A stretch of DNA of 64,000 nucleotides from positions 1-64,000 of the forward strand of contig UQWD01000002.1 of NCBI GenBank assembly GCA_900544555.1, given 5' to 3'. The stretch comes from an uncultured Eubacteriales bacterium. GTDB taxonomy: Bacteria; Bacillota; Clostridia; Christensenellales; CAG-138. This document shows, one piece after another, positions 1 to 9,754 of the stretch. The stretch's first letter is position 1. Each line of letters starts with the position of its first letter. A program made the translations under genes and the position numbers. The notes below the pieces were generated by a model. The model worked only from the letters and a program-made list of their open reading frames with translations, did no database searches and was not told the DNA's origin.

Positions 1-100
1 TTTACGTGCGGTTTTGTCCGCTCAAATTTTGCTTTCGCCATTCCTGTTTCTTCCTCCAATTATGATCGGTTTGTAGTTTCCCGCGCGTAAACGGGATAGG

Positions 101-174
101 TGGAGCGGGTGATGGGAATCGAACCCACATAACCGGCTTGGGAAGCCGGCGCTCTGCCACTGAGCTACACCCGC
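101..174 (-). tRNA. tRNA-Gly (anticodon CCC)
   Basis: Read on the minus strand this is a complete 74-nt cloverleaf. The 7-bp acceptor stem is GCGGGTG with CACCCGC, the D-arm contains AGCTCAGT, the anticodon stem is CCGGC/GCCGG around loop TTCCCAA, and the T-arm carries GTTCGATTC. The anticodon CCC decodes GGG glycine codons. The 3' CCA is encoded. No other tRNA was found in the window. Confidence 0.97.
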
Positions 175-374
175 GCGTTGCCGCCCGCAGCCTTTATTTT
201 AGCGGCGTGCAACAAGCCCTACAATACAGCATTACTATTCTAATCCAATGTATTTTGTTTGTCAATACGCCTTCTGGATGAAATGTAAGAGCGTGCAGTT
301 CTTTTCGTATTCGGTATTTGATGGAATCACGCCTCGACCAGCCCGGTAATGGCACGCGCCGAAACCGGCTCAAT

Positions 375-752
375 CTATAAAACGATATACAATACCCCGG
401 CCGCGCAAAACAAATTGACTAAAAACATCAGCAGCAGCCAGCCGATTCCAATTTCTTTATAACGATTAATCAAAACGATTAAGGAAGATATTACGGATGG
501 AAGCAGGCTTGCGGTTGAAAAGACGGCGAAAGGCGTATCGGTATAATCAAATTTCGCGATTTGCAGGATCACGCAGTTAAGGACATATGTAATCATGGTT
601 AGGGTGACGATAACCACGCAAAGCCTGATAAACAAAAGCCGGGCTTTAACCGCGTAATCGGCATGCGCGCTCTTAAGCCCCGGCTGGCCGCTGCAAATAA
701 ACCAGAGTGCTCCAATCACGCAGGATAAAAAGAAAACGGTGAAAATCAGCAT
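375..752 (-). CDS. Small four-TM membrane protein, unknown function
   Basis: I do not recognise a family. The frame is open from 833, but the ATG at 752 is preceded by GGGAGG with 7-nt spacing, so a 125-residue product is preferred. It shows about four hydrophobic segments (roughly residues 1-20, 42-66, 75-98 and 104-125) separated by short polar loops, with no obvious catalytic motif. The architecture is that of a small integral membrane protein in the cytoplasmic membrane. It stands alone and is divergent from murG. A longer form starting at 833 is less likely because no ribosome binding site precedes it. Confidence 0.7.
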   Translation of the reverse strand: MLIFTVFFLSCVIGALWFICSGQPGLKSAHADYAVKARLLFIRLCVVIVTLTMITYVLNCVILQIAKFDYTDTPFAVFSTASLLPSVISSLIVLINRYKEIGIGWLLLMFLVNLFCAAGVLYIVL

Positions 753-972
753 AGGAACCTCCCGGAATTCATAAATCTTGTGCTTATAGCCCTGCGATAT
801 GTTGTATACCAAGCGCCGTCGATTTTGCCGCAAGAAAAAACCATACGCTCAGTATTAATTCCCTTATTCCTAAAAAAGTAACAAAATAATATGTAAATAA
901 AATTATAATTACATAAAACCGCATTATTTTTTTACACCGAAAGGATGATAGCAGTCGCGCGCACACGTTTGC

Positions 973-1001
973 TTGCGGTGGAATTACGCGAATGATATAC
1001 T
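973..1001 (+). promoter_or_regulatory. Candidate promoter for murG
   Basis: TTGCGG at 973-978 and TATACT at 996-1001 are separated by exactly 17 nt, about 100 nt before the murG start. The -10 box is good and the -35 matches at only about half of its positions. The rest of the 753-1103 interval is AT-rich and holds no convincing gene. Confidence 0.45.
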
Positions 1002-1103
1002 TGAGAAACGTTAAGGCTTATATCGGGCTCCGAGCGCGCGCATTTCGACGCCCGGCCGCATATATTGCAGTACGAAAGCATAGCTTATTTGAAGGGATTT
1101 TTT

Positions 1104-2189
1104 ATGAAAAAGATTATCCTGATGACCGGCGGCGGTTCCGCCGGGCATGTTACCCCGAACATTGCGCTCATGCCCAGGCTGGCGGACGAGGGGTTCGATA
1201 TCCATTATGTAGGCATGGCGGGAAGCATTGAGCAAAAGCTGGTGCAGGGACGGCCCGGCGTGACCTATCACACCATTACATCCGGTAAATTCAGGCGTTA
1301 CTTTTCATGGAAAAACTTCACGGATCCCTTCCGGGTCGTTAAGGGCGTATTCCAGGCGAAGCGGATAATACGCAGCGTAAAGCCGGACGTCGTCTTTTCA
1401 AAAGGCGGCTTTGTATCCGTTCCGGTATGCATCGCCGCGAGGAGAAAAGCGCCGGTCGTTGTGCATGAGTCGGATTATACGCCCGGGCTTGCTAACCGGA
1501 TTGGCGCGCGTTTCGCGGACACAGTCTGCGTGACCTTCTCGGACACGCTCAACCAGGTCGGCGCAAAGGGCGTACACACCGGCACGCCGATACGCCCGGA
1601 GCTGTATAATGGAAAACGGGAAAAGGGCTTAGAGTTTTTAGGCTTTAAGGGGGATAGGCCCATATTGCTCGTAATGGGGGGAAGTCTGGGCGCGCTGGCT
1701 GTGAACGAGGCGGTAAGAGGCGCGCTAAAAACGCTTACCGTAAAGTATGATATCGTGCATCTTTGCGGGGAGGGAAAGATGGAACCGGGGCTCGACATGG
1801 CCGGCTACGCGCAATACGAGTACATCGCGTCCGAGCTTCCAGATGTGTTCGCCGCAGTGGATATCGTGATATCCCGGGCGGGAGCCAACGCTGTTTTTGA
1901 GCTGCTGGCACTGAAAAAACCGGCCGTGCTTATACCGCTGCCGGCTTCAAGCAGCCGGGGGGATCAAATCCATAACGCGGGATACTTCGCGCGAAAAGGG
2001 TATGCGCTGTACCTAAAGCAAAGTGAGTTGACGGCCGATACGCTTTTGGACGCGGTAGAAGAGCTGTTCAACCACAGGCTGGAGTTCGTATCGGCCATGA
2101 ACGCCGAACCGGCGGCGGACGGGACGGAAAAAGTGCTTAATGTGATAAAAAAGGCCGCACAAAATAGACTAGGAAGCAACAATAGATGA
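1104..2189 (+). CDS. murG: UDP-GlcNAc:undecaprenyl-PP-MurNAc-pentapeptide GlcNAc transferase
   Basis: MurG adds GlcNAc from UDP-GlcNAc to lipid I, making lipid II on the cytoplasmic face of the membrane for peptidoglycan synthesis. The N-terminal glycosyltransferase-28 domain opens with the glycine-rich loop GGGSAGHVTPN near residue 10. The C-terminal domain carries GGSLGA and the donor-binding ISRAGANAVFELL segment. At 361 residues it has normal family length. The frame opens at 1065, but the ATG at 1104 has GAAGGG 7 nt upstream and begins at the conserved KKIILMTGGG strand. It is not inside a division/cell-wall cluster here. Its stop overlaps the next gene by ATGA, indicating translational coupling with the methyltransferase. 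Confidence 0.93.
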   Translation: MKKIILMTGGGSAGHVTPNIALMPRLADEGFDIHYVGMAGSIEQKLVQGRPGVTYHTITSGKFRRYFSWKNFTDPFRVVKGVFQAKRIIRSVKPDVVFSKGGFVSVPVCIAARRKAPVVVHESDYTPGLANRIGARFADTVCVTFSDTLNQVGAKGVHTGTPIRPELYNGKREKGLEFLGFKGDRPILLVMGGSLGALAVNEAVRGALKTLTVKYDIVHLCGEGKMEPGLDMAGYAQYEYIASELPDVFAAVDIVISRAGANAVFELLALKKPAVLIPLPASSSRGDQIHNAGYFARKGYALYLKQSELTADTLLDAVEELFNHRLEFVSAMNAEPAADGTEKVLNVIKKAAQNRLGSNNR

Positions 2190-3739
2190 GAGAGCTGGAC
2201 AAAAGCAAGATTCGCGAAATACTCGCGCGGCCTAACGGTTCCGAAATTCTGGCCGAGCGGAAAAATGAGGCTATGGACGGAGCGTGGGAACTGTTTATGG
2301 AAGAAAAAAACGCAGCCGCATGCGCGTTTTTATGCGCGGCCGCAAAGAGCCCTCAAGCGCGGGCGGATATGAACGCCCGGCTGGGGGACAGGCTGTCGCT
2401 ACACGGCATGCTTGAGTCCGAGGACGTTAAGTTGAGAAAAAACGTCGCCAGGCTTATGGGCAGGCTTGGCGACGCGCGCGATGCAGAGCCGCTTATGGCC
2501 GCCCTAACGCGGGAAGAAAGGCGGATTGCGCGCCCCTCTATGCTTTTGAGCCTTGGCGCGCTCAAGGGCGACGCGGTCGCCCGGTTCCTTGCGGATTACA
2601 GGCCGCAGCCTGCCGGCTCGGCCGACAGCGCTAAACACTATAACGAAGAACAAGAAGCGCTCAAGATGGCGAGAAGAAGCTGTCAGGATGTGCGCCGCCA
2701 TGCGTTTACCGGGCTTAAGCGCGCGCATGAGCTGGAAATCCGCACGCCCGACGGCATGGCGCATGTGACCGCTGCGGAGCTTAAAGAACTCGGGCTTGAG
2801 CCGTACAACGTTCGAGGCGGCTTTTTGCATGTAAAAACGAAGGATTGGGACAGGCTGTTCCTTGCCCGCTCATTCAAGGAGGCGCTGTTCCCCATATTCC
2901 GAGGCGCCGGGCCTGAGTGCGCCGACATCGCGCTTAAGGCCAAGGGGCCGCTAACAGCCCTTTTGGAGGAATGCGCACAGGGCGAACCGCCCTATGGCTA
3001 CCGCGTCGAGGTCAGGGGTTTTTCAGACAGGGGCGAGGTTTCGAGGAAGCTCGCCTCCGCGCTGGACGGTCAGTCCCTTATCAATTCGCCTTCGCGCTAT
3101 GACGCCGAGCTGCGCATTGAAAAGCGCGGCCGCATGGTTGACGTTTACATTAAGCTCACCTGTTATGAGGATACGCGGTTTCGTTACCGCGTTGGATCTG
3201 TACCGGCCTCAATACATCCCGCCACGGCTGCGGCGGTGCTGGGGTACGCCTCTAAATACCGCGAAGAGGGCGCGCGCGTGCTCGACCCCTGCTGTGGGAG
3301 CGGAACGCTTCTTATTGAGCGCGAGCTGCTTTCGCCCTGCATATCGCTCACCGGCGTGGATATTGACGGCGAGGCGCTTGAAATAGCGCGCCGCAACGCG
3401 CAGGCGGCGGGTTCCGAGGCGCGGTTTATACGGTGCGACTGCGCAAAATACAAGACCAAGGAGCTGTACGACGAGATTGTATGCAACCTCCCGTTCGGCA
3501 ACCGCGTTGGCAGCCATCAGGATAACGAGCGCTTATACGCGGCGATTCTTGATAACATCCCCGCATGGCTTCGGCCGGGAGGCTTTGCGCTGATGTACAC
3601 GATGGAGTTTACGCTTCTCAAGCGTCTGGTCCGGGAGCGGCCCTGCCTTTCAATGCTCGCGCAATCCAGAACCGAAGCGGGCGGATTGACCCCCGGGGTT
3701 TTTATCCTTGGCTATAACGCGCCTTTAGGCATACAATAA
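2186..3739 (+). CDS. HEAT-repeat/THUMP-type RNA methyltransferase
   Basis: A 517-residue protein. The N-terminal part (about 1-140) is helical with HEAT-like stretches such as ARLMGRLGDARDAEPL. A middle THUMP/ferredoxin-like region follows (about 175-330). The C-terminal UPF0020/RlmL-TrmN-type methyltransferase domain has SAM motif I DPCCGSGTLLIE starting at residue 367 and catalytic motif IV NLPFG at 434, in place of the usual N-P-P-Y/F. The family makes m2G in tRNA or 23S rRNA. Target specificity cannot be read from sequence. It overlaps murG by 4 nt, so the two are co-transcribed although the functions look unrelated. The HEAT domain in front is unusual for plain RlmL/TrmN proteins. Confidence 0.8.
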   Translation: MRELDKSKIREILARPNGSEILAERKNEAMDGAWELFMEEKNAAACAFLCAAAKSPQARADMNARLGDRLSLHGMLESEDVKLRKNVARLMGRLGDARDAEPLMAALTREERRIARPSMLLSLGALKGDAVARFLADYRPQPAGSADSAKHYNEEQEALKMARRSCQDVRRHAFTGLKRAHELEIRTPDGMAHVTAAELKELGLEPYNVRGGFLHVKTKDWDRLFLARSFKEALFPIFRGAGPECADIALKAKGPLTALLEECAQGEPPYGYRVEVRGFSDRGEVSRKLASALDGQSLINSPSRYDAELRIEKRGRMVDVYIKLTCYEDTRFRYRVGSVPASIHPATAAAVLGYASKYREEGARVLDPCCGSGTLLIERELLSPCISLTGVDIDGEALEIARRNAQAAGSEARFIRCDCAKYKTKELYDEIVCNLPFGNRVGSHQDNERLYAAILDNIPAWLRPGGFALMYTMEFTLLKRLVRERPCLSMLAQSRTEAGGLTPGVFILGYNAPLGIQ

Positions 3740-4160
3740 CGGCGCGGCGGATTTATGCGTAGCTCTAACGCAATCCGCGTACGCCGGGCAGCGGTTTTTA
3801 AGTACGCCGAACGGCTATGATTTAACGCTTTTTGGCGATGTTGAGCCCGAGCTCCGCAGACCCCGTGAAAGCCGATGCTTGGCTTTGGCGCACTCACTAT
3901 CGCGGGTATGGGCTGGGCTTGTGATAAACGGCTTGGCGGCCGGGCAATACCGGTAAGCTCAAAGCCCAGGCTGTTGACAAGGAAAAACGCGTGGGGTATG
4001 GGCGAGAAAAACCAGAAAAAACGGCGTGAGCCTAATACCCAAATAAAAAAAGCTTTGGGCTGCGCGTACGCCCGCAGGCTCTTTCCGATTGATCCGCAAG
4101 ATGGCCGCACTAAGCGCAGAGATGCTTATTATGGAAAAATGAGTTAGAACGGAAGCTTAT
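3740..4160. other. Intergenic, no supported gene
   Basis: This 421-bp interval lies between converging genes. Open frames exist on both strands (3712-4110 minus, 3875-4147 plus), but they are rich in Arg/Pro/Ser, lack ribosome binding sites and show no domain. I see no clear terminator with a T-run. Confidence 0.5.
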
Positions 4161-4520
4161 TTACCACACGGTCGAGCCAAAGGGCAACAGCGCGAGCTTG
4201 GCGATTTTAAAGCACTGCTTGCCGAACGGGATACCGATAATGGTAACGCAAAAAAGGCAGCCGATCAAAGCGGCCTCGGCAGATAGTATAAGCCCGCTGA
4301 TAAGCAGCCATACGATATTGAGCAGTATGGAGCCGACGCCCCCGCCGTATTGGATCCGCTTGCCGAACGGGAAGAAAGCGAGCTTTGCAAACTTAAAGCA
4401 TTGGATACCCCACGGTATGCCAATAATCGTTATGCACCATATTAAGCCGGCCAGCGCCCAGCTCAGGCCGAGGACAGCCCCGCCGAATATGAACCACAGG
4501 ATATTACCCAAACAACCCAT
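4161..4520 (-). CDS. YccF domain membrane protein
   Basis: The 119-residue product has two copies of the YccF repeat: TIIGIPWGIQCFKFAKLAFFPFG near residues 31-54, and TIIGIPFGKQCFKIAKLALLPFG near the C-terminus, each after a hydrophobic segment. This duplicated layout is the normal one for the family, which consists of small inner-membrane proteins of unknown biochemical role. The ATG at 4520 has GGAAGG 6 nt upstream. It is divergent from the RND transporter gene and appears monocistronic. Confidence 0.9.
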   Translation of the reverse strand: MGCLGNILWFIFGGAVLGLSWALAGLIWCITIIGIPWGIQCFKFAKLAFFPFGKRIQYGGGVGSILLNIVWLLISGLILSAEAALIGCLFCVTIIGIPFGKQCFKIAKLALLPFGSTVW

Positions 4521-4903
4521 ATCTACCTTCCGATTACGATGTTCGCCGACCGGACGGCGTATTTACGCGATATTTGTCAGCGATTAATCAAATGATACCA
4601 CGAAACCAAGCTCCAATCAATCAATGCCATACTAACCCGCCTCGATATGAAATGAACGCCTTTAGCTCCCGATTATTAACGCTATGCTTCATTTTTCATT
4701 TTTGTCACAATATATGCGGAAAAAAAGGTATAATGCGGCGCTTCTGGGTGATAAAATTTGCATCAGCGTGCCGATATTAAAATTGCTTTTATCAAAAGAT
4801 AAAAAAAGGGATCATGGCGCGTTATTTTACGGAACCGCCCCGGCAAAGGCGTTTTTATCTTAAAAAGCCTGCGCTTTGGTCTCCGTTATTAATTGGAGGA
4901 ACC
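4521..4903. other. Divergent intergenic region before RND gene
   Basis: The interval is AT-rich and contains a GG-TATAAT -10-like box at 4729-4734 on the plus strand, a plausible promoter for the RND gene. No -35 is present at normal spacing (TTGTCA lies 21 nt upstream). No gene is supported. Confidence 0.4.
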
Positions 4904-7900
4904 ATGCAGAGCTTCAGCGCGAAAAAACCGCTTACGGTCATTGTCGGCGTAATACTTATTATCACGCTTGGCGTGATGGCGTTTTCAAGAATGCCGACCA
5001 ACCTGTTCCCCGAGTTTGAACTGCCGTATGTGGTCGTATATACAAGCTACGCCGGGGCCAGCCCGGAGAAGGTGGAGGCCTCGGTTACAAAGCCTGTTGA
5101 GTCCGCGCTTTCAACGATTGGCGGCATTCAAAACATCAGCAGCGTATCGTCAGAGAACGTATCCATGGTTATACTGGAATTCACCTACGGCGTCAACATG
5201 GATTCCACGCTCATTGAAATGAACAACAGCCTTGACCAAATCAAGGGCTCTTTTGACAGCGGCGTGGGCTCGCCGATCCTGATGCAGGTGGATCCGGATA
5301 TGCTTCCCGTAATGGTGGTAAGCGTCGATATTGACGGCAAGGATATTACAGACGTATCAGACTATGCTCGGGATGTGGTCGTACCGGCGCTTGAAAGGGT
5401 AAACGGGGTCGCTTCCGTTACGGGTATGGGCCTTGTTCAGGAAGAGGTGCGCGTAACGCTCAGCCAGGCGAAAATAGACGCCTTGAACAATAAAATAACG
5501 CAGAAGGTGGATAAAGAGCTGGCGGATGCGCAGCAAAAGCTGGACGACGCGCGAAGGGAGCTTGAGGAAGGCAAAAAAACCCTCAACAGCGAGGCGAGGA
5601 GCAAGCGCGGTGAGCTAAATAAGGCCCAGGAGCAGATAGAAACCGGGATAGGCCGGCTTGAGGAGGCCGGCAATCAGCTCAACGCTGCCATCCGGGAGGC
5701 TCAGCAGCAGCTAAAAGAGCTCAACGATCAAAAGGCGAAATTGGAGGCGCTCATCGCGGGCAGGCAGGATCTGCCCAAGGTAGAGGCGGGCATACTTGCC
5801 TGCGAGGCTGGGATATCCGCGCTTGAATCCGCGGTTGAGGGCGCGGATAAGGAGCTGAGCGCGCTGCTGTTTGAGCTTGCGGCGCTTGAAGAGGAGCTGG
5901 CGGGGATACCGGATACGCCGGAGAATCAGGGCGCCAGGGAGGAGCTACAGAAGCGGATTGACGCGCTAAACGAACAAATCGCGCGCGCCCGCGCGGCGGT
6001 GGAGCGGCTTGAGCGGCTGTTAAGCGAAGCGAATGCCCAGCTGGCCGGCCTAAGGGAATATAAAACCGCGATTGAGGCGGGGCTGGCCGCGCTTGGAAAC
6101 CCGGGCGAAGAAGAGCTGAACGCCCTCCTTTCGCGGCTTGATGAGGGGATTGCGCTATGCGAGGCCACCATCGGCGAGCTTGAAAGCAACAAGGCCGATT
6201 CGCAAGGCGCGCTCGACAATCTTTCAGCGCAGCTAAGAACCATTAAGGAAGGCCGCGCCGCGCTTGAAAGCGGTTTAAGCCAGGCGGAGGCTCAGATTGC
6301 CGGCGGCGAAAAGGAGCTTGAGGGCGCTCAGGCTGAGTTGGACGAGGCCAAGGACGCCGCTTTTAAAAACGCGGGGCTTGAGGGGCTTGTCAGCGTAGCC
6401 ATGGTATCGGGCGTATTGACGGCGGACAACTTTTCCATGCCCGCCGGGTACGCGTATGAGGATGGGGAGCCGTTCTCCATCAAGATAGGCGAGAGGTTTA
6501 AATCACTGGACGAAATCGCGGGGCTGGAGCTGTTTACGGCGGAGGTTGTGGGCACGGTAACGCTTTTAGACGTTGCGGACGTTGCCGTTAAGGATAACGC
6601 GGGCGAAACTTACGCTAAGGTAAACGGTAACGACGGCGTATTGTTAAGCGTGCAAAAACAAAGCTCCGCATCCACAACGGGCGTATCGCGGCTTCTGCGC
6701 GACGCGTTCGCGGGGATTGAGGCCGGGGAAAGCGGCGCACATATCACCACCTTTATGGATCAGGGCGTTTATATAGATATTATCATAGAAACCGTGCTTC
6801 AAAACCTGCTGATGGGCGGCGCGCTCGCCGTACTGGTGCTGCTCATTTTCCTTAAAAACTTCAGGCCGACGTTTATCGTGGCGCTGTCCATACCCATCAG
6901 CGTGCTGCTATCGGTCGTGCTGATGTATTTTACAGGCGTTTCGCTCAACATCATCTCCCTAGCGGGGCTTGCGCTGGGCGTAGGCATGCTCGTCGACAAC
7001 AGCATCGTCGCCATAGAGAACATCTACCGCCTGCGCGCGGAGGGCGTCGGCCCGGTGCGCGCGGCTGTTGAAGGCGCGAAGGAGATAAGCGGAGCCATCG
7101 TCGCCTCAACCCTTACGACCGTTTGCGTATTTTTGCCTATCGTCTTTACCGAGGGTATTGCGAAGGAGCTTTTTGTGGACATGGGGCTCACCATCGCTTA
7201 TTCGCTCATATCGAGCCTTTTTGTCGCCATGACGGTCGTGCCGGCGCTTTCCTCCACCATGCTCCGCAAGAACAAACACAGGGAAGCCAAATTTTTCACC
7301 CGGGTTCAGAACGCGTATGCGCGCGCGCTTACCGTCAGCCTTAAGCATAAATGGATATCCCTCTCTCTCTCGCTGGTCCTGCTCGCGGGTTCCGTGTTTG
7401 CCGTTTCGGGCATGGGCCTTGCCTTCATGCCGGAAACGGACAGCCAGCAGCTGATGATCTCCGTTTCCATGCCCGAAGAAGCCACGGATGAACGAATACG
7501 CGAGCTGGCGGATGAGGCGCAGGCCCGCATAGCACGTGTTGAAGGCGTGGCTACCGTGGGCGCGATGCAGGGCGGTATGATGGGCGGCGGGGACAGCGTG
7601 AGCATGTATGTGGTGCTCAGCGATGAGCGCGCCGAGAAAAGCGCGCAAATAGAGCGCAAAATTCTCAGCGCCGTACAGGATATGCCGATTTCGCTTGCAG
7701 TCAGCTCCGGCAATATGGATATCTCGGCCCTGGGCGGATCCGGCATACAGGTCGGCATATACGGCGGGGATCTCGACGTGCTGCGGGAGCTTGCCGCCGA
7801 ACTTGCGGGCCGGCTCGCTTCGGTTAACGGCATAGCGGAAGTTTCGGACGGTATGGAGGACAACGGAAGGGAAACGCTGTTTGCCGTAGATAAAAACAAA

Positions 7901-8839
7901 GCCATGAGCTATGGGCTGACCGTCGCGCAGGTTTATCAGGCCGTTGCGCAGGCGCTGTCATACCGGGCTCAGGTATCCGACGTAATGTTGGACGGCGGCG
8001 AGTATCCGCTTGTCGTCGAGTTGGAGGAGGATGCGAGGCAAACGCGCGAAACGCTTAAAGACTTAACGCTTTCCGGAACTCGGGACGGCGAGCCGGTGGA
8101 CGTGCGGCTGGGCGATATCGCGGTTGTGAGCGAGGCGGATATGCTTTCATCCATAAGGCGCGAGAACCTTGTGCGCTGCATAACGATAAGCGCGGCGATA
8201 GGCATGGACGACAACGTGGGGCTTGTGGGGCGCGACGTTGAAAAGGCGCTAGCGGATTTTGAGCTTCCGGACGGTTATACGCTGGAGATGTCCGGTGAAA
8301 ATGAGACGATTAACGATACGCTTTCCGATTTAATCCAGATGGCGCTTCTGGCAGTTTTTCTGATTTACCTCATCATGGTGGCTCAGTTCCAGTCGCTGTT
8401 ATCGCCGTTTATCGTCATGTTTACAATCCCGCTCGCGTTTACCGGCGGCGCGCTGCTCCTCTTCGCGTGCGGTATGGAGATAAGCGTAATCGCCTGCCTG
8501 GGGCTGCTGGTGCTTGTGGGCGTTGTGGTGAACAACGGCATCGTGTTTGTAGATTGCGCAAACAGGTTGTACGCCGGGGGGATGAGCCGCAGGGACGCGC
8601 TGGTTGAAACGGGAAGGAGGCGCATGCGGCCGATACTGATGACGGCTGTAACAACCATCCTGGGGCTGGTGACGCTTGCGCTGGGCGTAGGAACCGGCGC
8701 GGATATGCTTCAGCCCATGGCCGTGGTCATCATCGGTGGGCTGACCTATGCGACCCTTTTGACGATGTTCATTGTTCCGGCGCTCTACGATATCCTGTGC
8801 AGAAAGCCGCCCAGGGTGGTGGACGTACAAAAGGGCTGA
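4904..8839 (+). CDS. RND-family efflux transporter with coiled-coil insert
   Basis: A proton-driven RND (AcrB/SwrC-like) permease of 1,311 residues. The frame opens at 4814, but the ATG at 4904 follows AATTGGAGGA directly and starts at the typical first helix. Two halves each carry the RND fold. The first half has GMLVDNSIVAIEN near residues 690-705, the proton-relay helix in the Asn-containing form typical of Gram-positive members, and the second half has the TM11-12 block VVVNNGIVFVDCANR. Between the first porter strands and the remaining porter domain, residues about 190-485 form a long Glu/Ala/Leu-rich coiled coil, making the protein longer than the roughly 1,050 residues of AcrB. No adaptor or outer-membrane channel gene is adjacent, so it probably works alone in a monoderm or with distant partners. 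Substrate unknown. Confidence 0.93.
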   Translation: MQSFSAKKPLTVIVGVILIITLGVMAFSRMPTNLFPEFELPYVVVYTSYAGASPEKVEASVTKPVESALSTIGGIQNISSVSSENVSMVILEFTYGVNMDSTLIEMNNSLDQIKGSFDSGVGSPILMQVDPDMLPVMVVSVDIDGKDITDVSDYARDVVVPALERVNGVASVTGMGLVQEEVRVTLSQAKIDALNNKITQKVDKELADAQQKLDDARRELEEGKKTLNSEARSKRGELNKAQEQIETGIGRLEEAGNQLNAAIREAQQQLKELNDQKAKLEALIAGRQDLPKVEAGILACEAGISALESAVEGADKELSALLFELAALEEELAGIPDTPENQGAREELQKRIDALNEQIARARAAVERLERLLSEANAQLAGLREYKTAIEAGLAALGNPGEEELNALLSRLDEGIALCEATIGELESNKADSQGALDNLSAQLRTIKEGRAALESGLSQAEAQIAGGEKELEGAQAELDEAKDAAFKNAGLEGLVSVAMVSGVLTADNFSMPAGYAYEDGEPFSIKIGERFKSLDEIAGLELFTAEVVGTVTLLDVADVAVKDNAGETYAKVNGNDGVLLSVQKQSSASTTGVSRLLRDAFAGIEAGESGAHITTFMDQGVYIDIIIETVLQNLLMGGALAVLVLLIFLKNFRPTFIVALSIPISVLLSVVLMYFTGVSLNIISLAGLALGVGMLVDNSIVAIENIYRLRAEGVGPVRAAVEGAKEISGAIVASTLTTVCVFLPIVFTEGIAKELFVDMGLTIAYSLISSLFVAMTVVPALSSTMLRKNKHREAKFFTRVQNAYARALTVSLKHKWISLSLSLVLLAGSVFAVSGMGLAFMPETDSQQLMISVSMPEEATDERIRELADEAQARIARVEGVATVGAMQGGMMGGGDSVSMYVVLSDERAEKSAQIERKILSAVQDMPISLAVSSGNMDISALGGSGIQVGIYGGDLDVLRELAAELAGRLASVNGIAEVSDGMEDNGRETLFAVDKNKAMSYGLTVAQVYQAVAQALSYRAQVSDVMLDGGEYPLVVELEEDARQTRETLKDLTLSGTRDGEPVDVRLGDIAVVSEADMLSSIRRENLVRCITISAAIGMDDNVGLVGRDVEKALADFELPDGYTLEMSGENETINDTLSDLIQMALLAVFLIYLIMVAQFQSLLSPFIVMFTIPLAFTGGALLLFACGMEISVIACLGLLVLVGVVVNNGIVFVDCANRLYAGGMSRRDALVETGRRRMRPILMTAVTTILGLVTLALGVGTGADMLQPMAVVIIGGLTYATLLTMFIVPALYDILCRKPPRVVDVQKG

Positions 8840-8895
8840 AGCAGGCGGCGCCATAGCGCTTAATGGATTAGGCAGTTCATACAGTGGGGCGAAAT

Positions 8896-8915
8896 AGCGG
8901 TTAAGCCGCTTTTTT
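8896..8915 (+). terminator. Candidate terminator after RND gene
   Basis: AGCGG, loop TTAAG, CCGCT followed directly by a T-run, about 60 nt after the RND stop codon. The stem is short (5 bp), so strength is uncertain. Confidence 0.5.
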
Positions 8916-9006
8916 GCGGGTTTTCATCGGAAACTTTGCTCCGTTGGCGCTTAAAGACGCCCCCTGCGGGGAAAAGCCTTTGCTGCAGGGCTTTAGAGTG
9001 ATAACT

Positions 9007-9042
9007 AAGCAATCCCGGTTGCGGTGCTATTTGGGATTGCTT
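9007..9042 (+). terminator. 10-bp hairpin, possible second terminator
   Basis: AAGCAATCCC and GGGATTGCTT form a perfect 10-bp stem around a 16-nt loop, followed by TGTCC. It lies between the RND gene and tag. The T-run is short, so it may instead be a bidirectional hairpin. Confidence 0.4.
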
Positions 9043-9141
9043 TGTCCTTCAGGTAAATATGTTGTAGAATGATGTTCAGCCGTTAAGTTTCAAAATACAG
9101 ACGAGCTAATATTAAACGATATAGAAAAAGGTGCGGGAGCT

Positions 9142-9711
9142 ATGGATAAAAACCTGGAACGGTGCGCCTGGGCAGGCGAGGATGAAATGTACTGCCGTTA
9201 TCATGACGAGGAATGGGGCGTTCCTGTCCATGAAGATGGAAAGCTGTTTGAAATGCTGATTTTGGAGGGTGCCCAGGCAGGATTGAGCTGGATTACCATA
9301 CTTCGGAAAAGGGAGAACTATCGCAGAGCTTTCGACGGGTTTGATATCAATAAAATTTTGAAATATGACGATAAAAAATTGGAAGCGCTCATGCTGGATG
9401 CCGGGATTGTTCGCAATCGCCTGAAAATCCAGTCTGTCATAAGTAATGCAAGAGCGTTTCGCGCTGTGCAGGAGGAGTATGGCAGCTTTGATAGATTTGT
9501 GTGGTCTTATATAGATGGAATGCCTGTCTGTAATAACTGGAACGATATTTCGGAGCTGCCGGCGAAAACCGAGCTGTCAGACCGGATTAGTAAAGATTTG
9601 AGAGAAAGAGGATTTAAATTTGTGGGCTCTACCATTGTTTACGCCTTTATGCAGGCGGTTGGAATGGTCGATGATCACACGGCAAACTGCTTTTTGAAAG
9701 CCAACAAATAG
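9142..9711 (+). CDS. tag: DNA-3-methyladenine glycosylase I
   Basis: Tag removes 3-methyladenine from alkylated DNA in base-excision repair. The 189-residue product keeps the zinc site of the family: Cys8, His21, His179 and Cys183, at exactly +4 relative to the E. coli Cys4/His17/His175/Cys179 set. The core blocks CRYHDEEWGVPVHED, GLSWITIL and FKFVGSTI are present. The start ATG is preceded by a GGTGCGGGAG-type site. It appears monocistronic. Confidence 0.96.
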   Translation: MDKNLERCAWAGEDEMYCRYHDEEWGVPVHEDGKLFEMLILEGAQAGLSWITILRKRENYRRAFDGFDINKILKYDDKKLEALMLDAGIVRNRLKIQSVISNARAFRAVQEEYGSFDRFVWSYIDGMPVCNNWNDISELPAKTELSDRISKDLRERGFKFVGSTIVYAFMQAVGMVDDHTANCFLKANK

Positions 9712-9754
9712 TGGAGAATGTTAATACATGCAAGCGGCTATAAATACAGGGCGA

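Noticed and set aside
3712..4147. Overlapping frames on both strands between the methyltransferase and YccF genes
   Set aside because: Mutually overlapping, no ribosome binding sites, no domain resemblance.
7106..7905. Long antisense frames under the RND gene (180 and 199 codons)
   Set aside because: Shadows of the plus-strand gene caused by its GC-rich codon bias.
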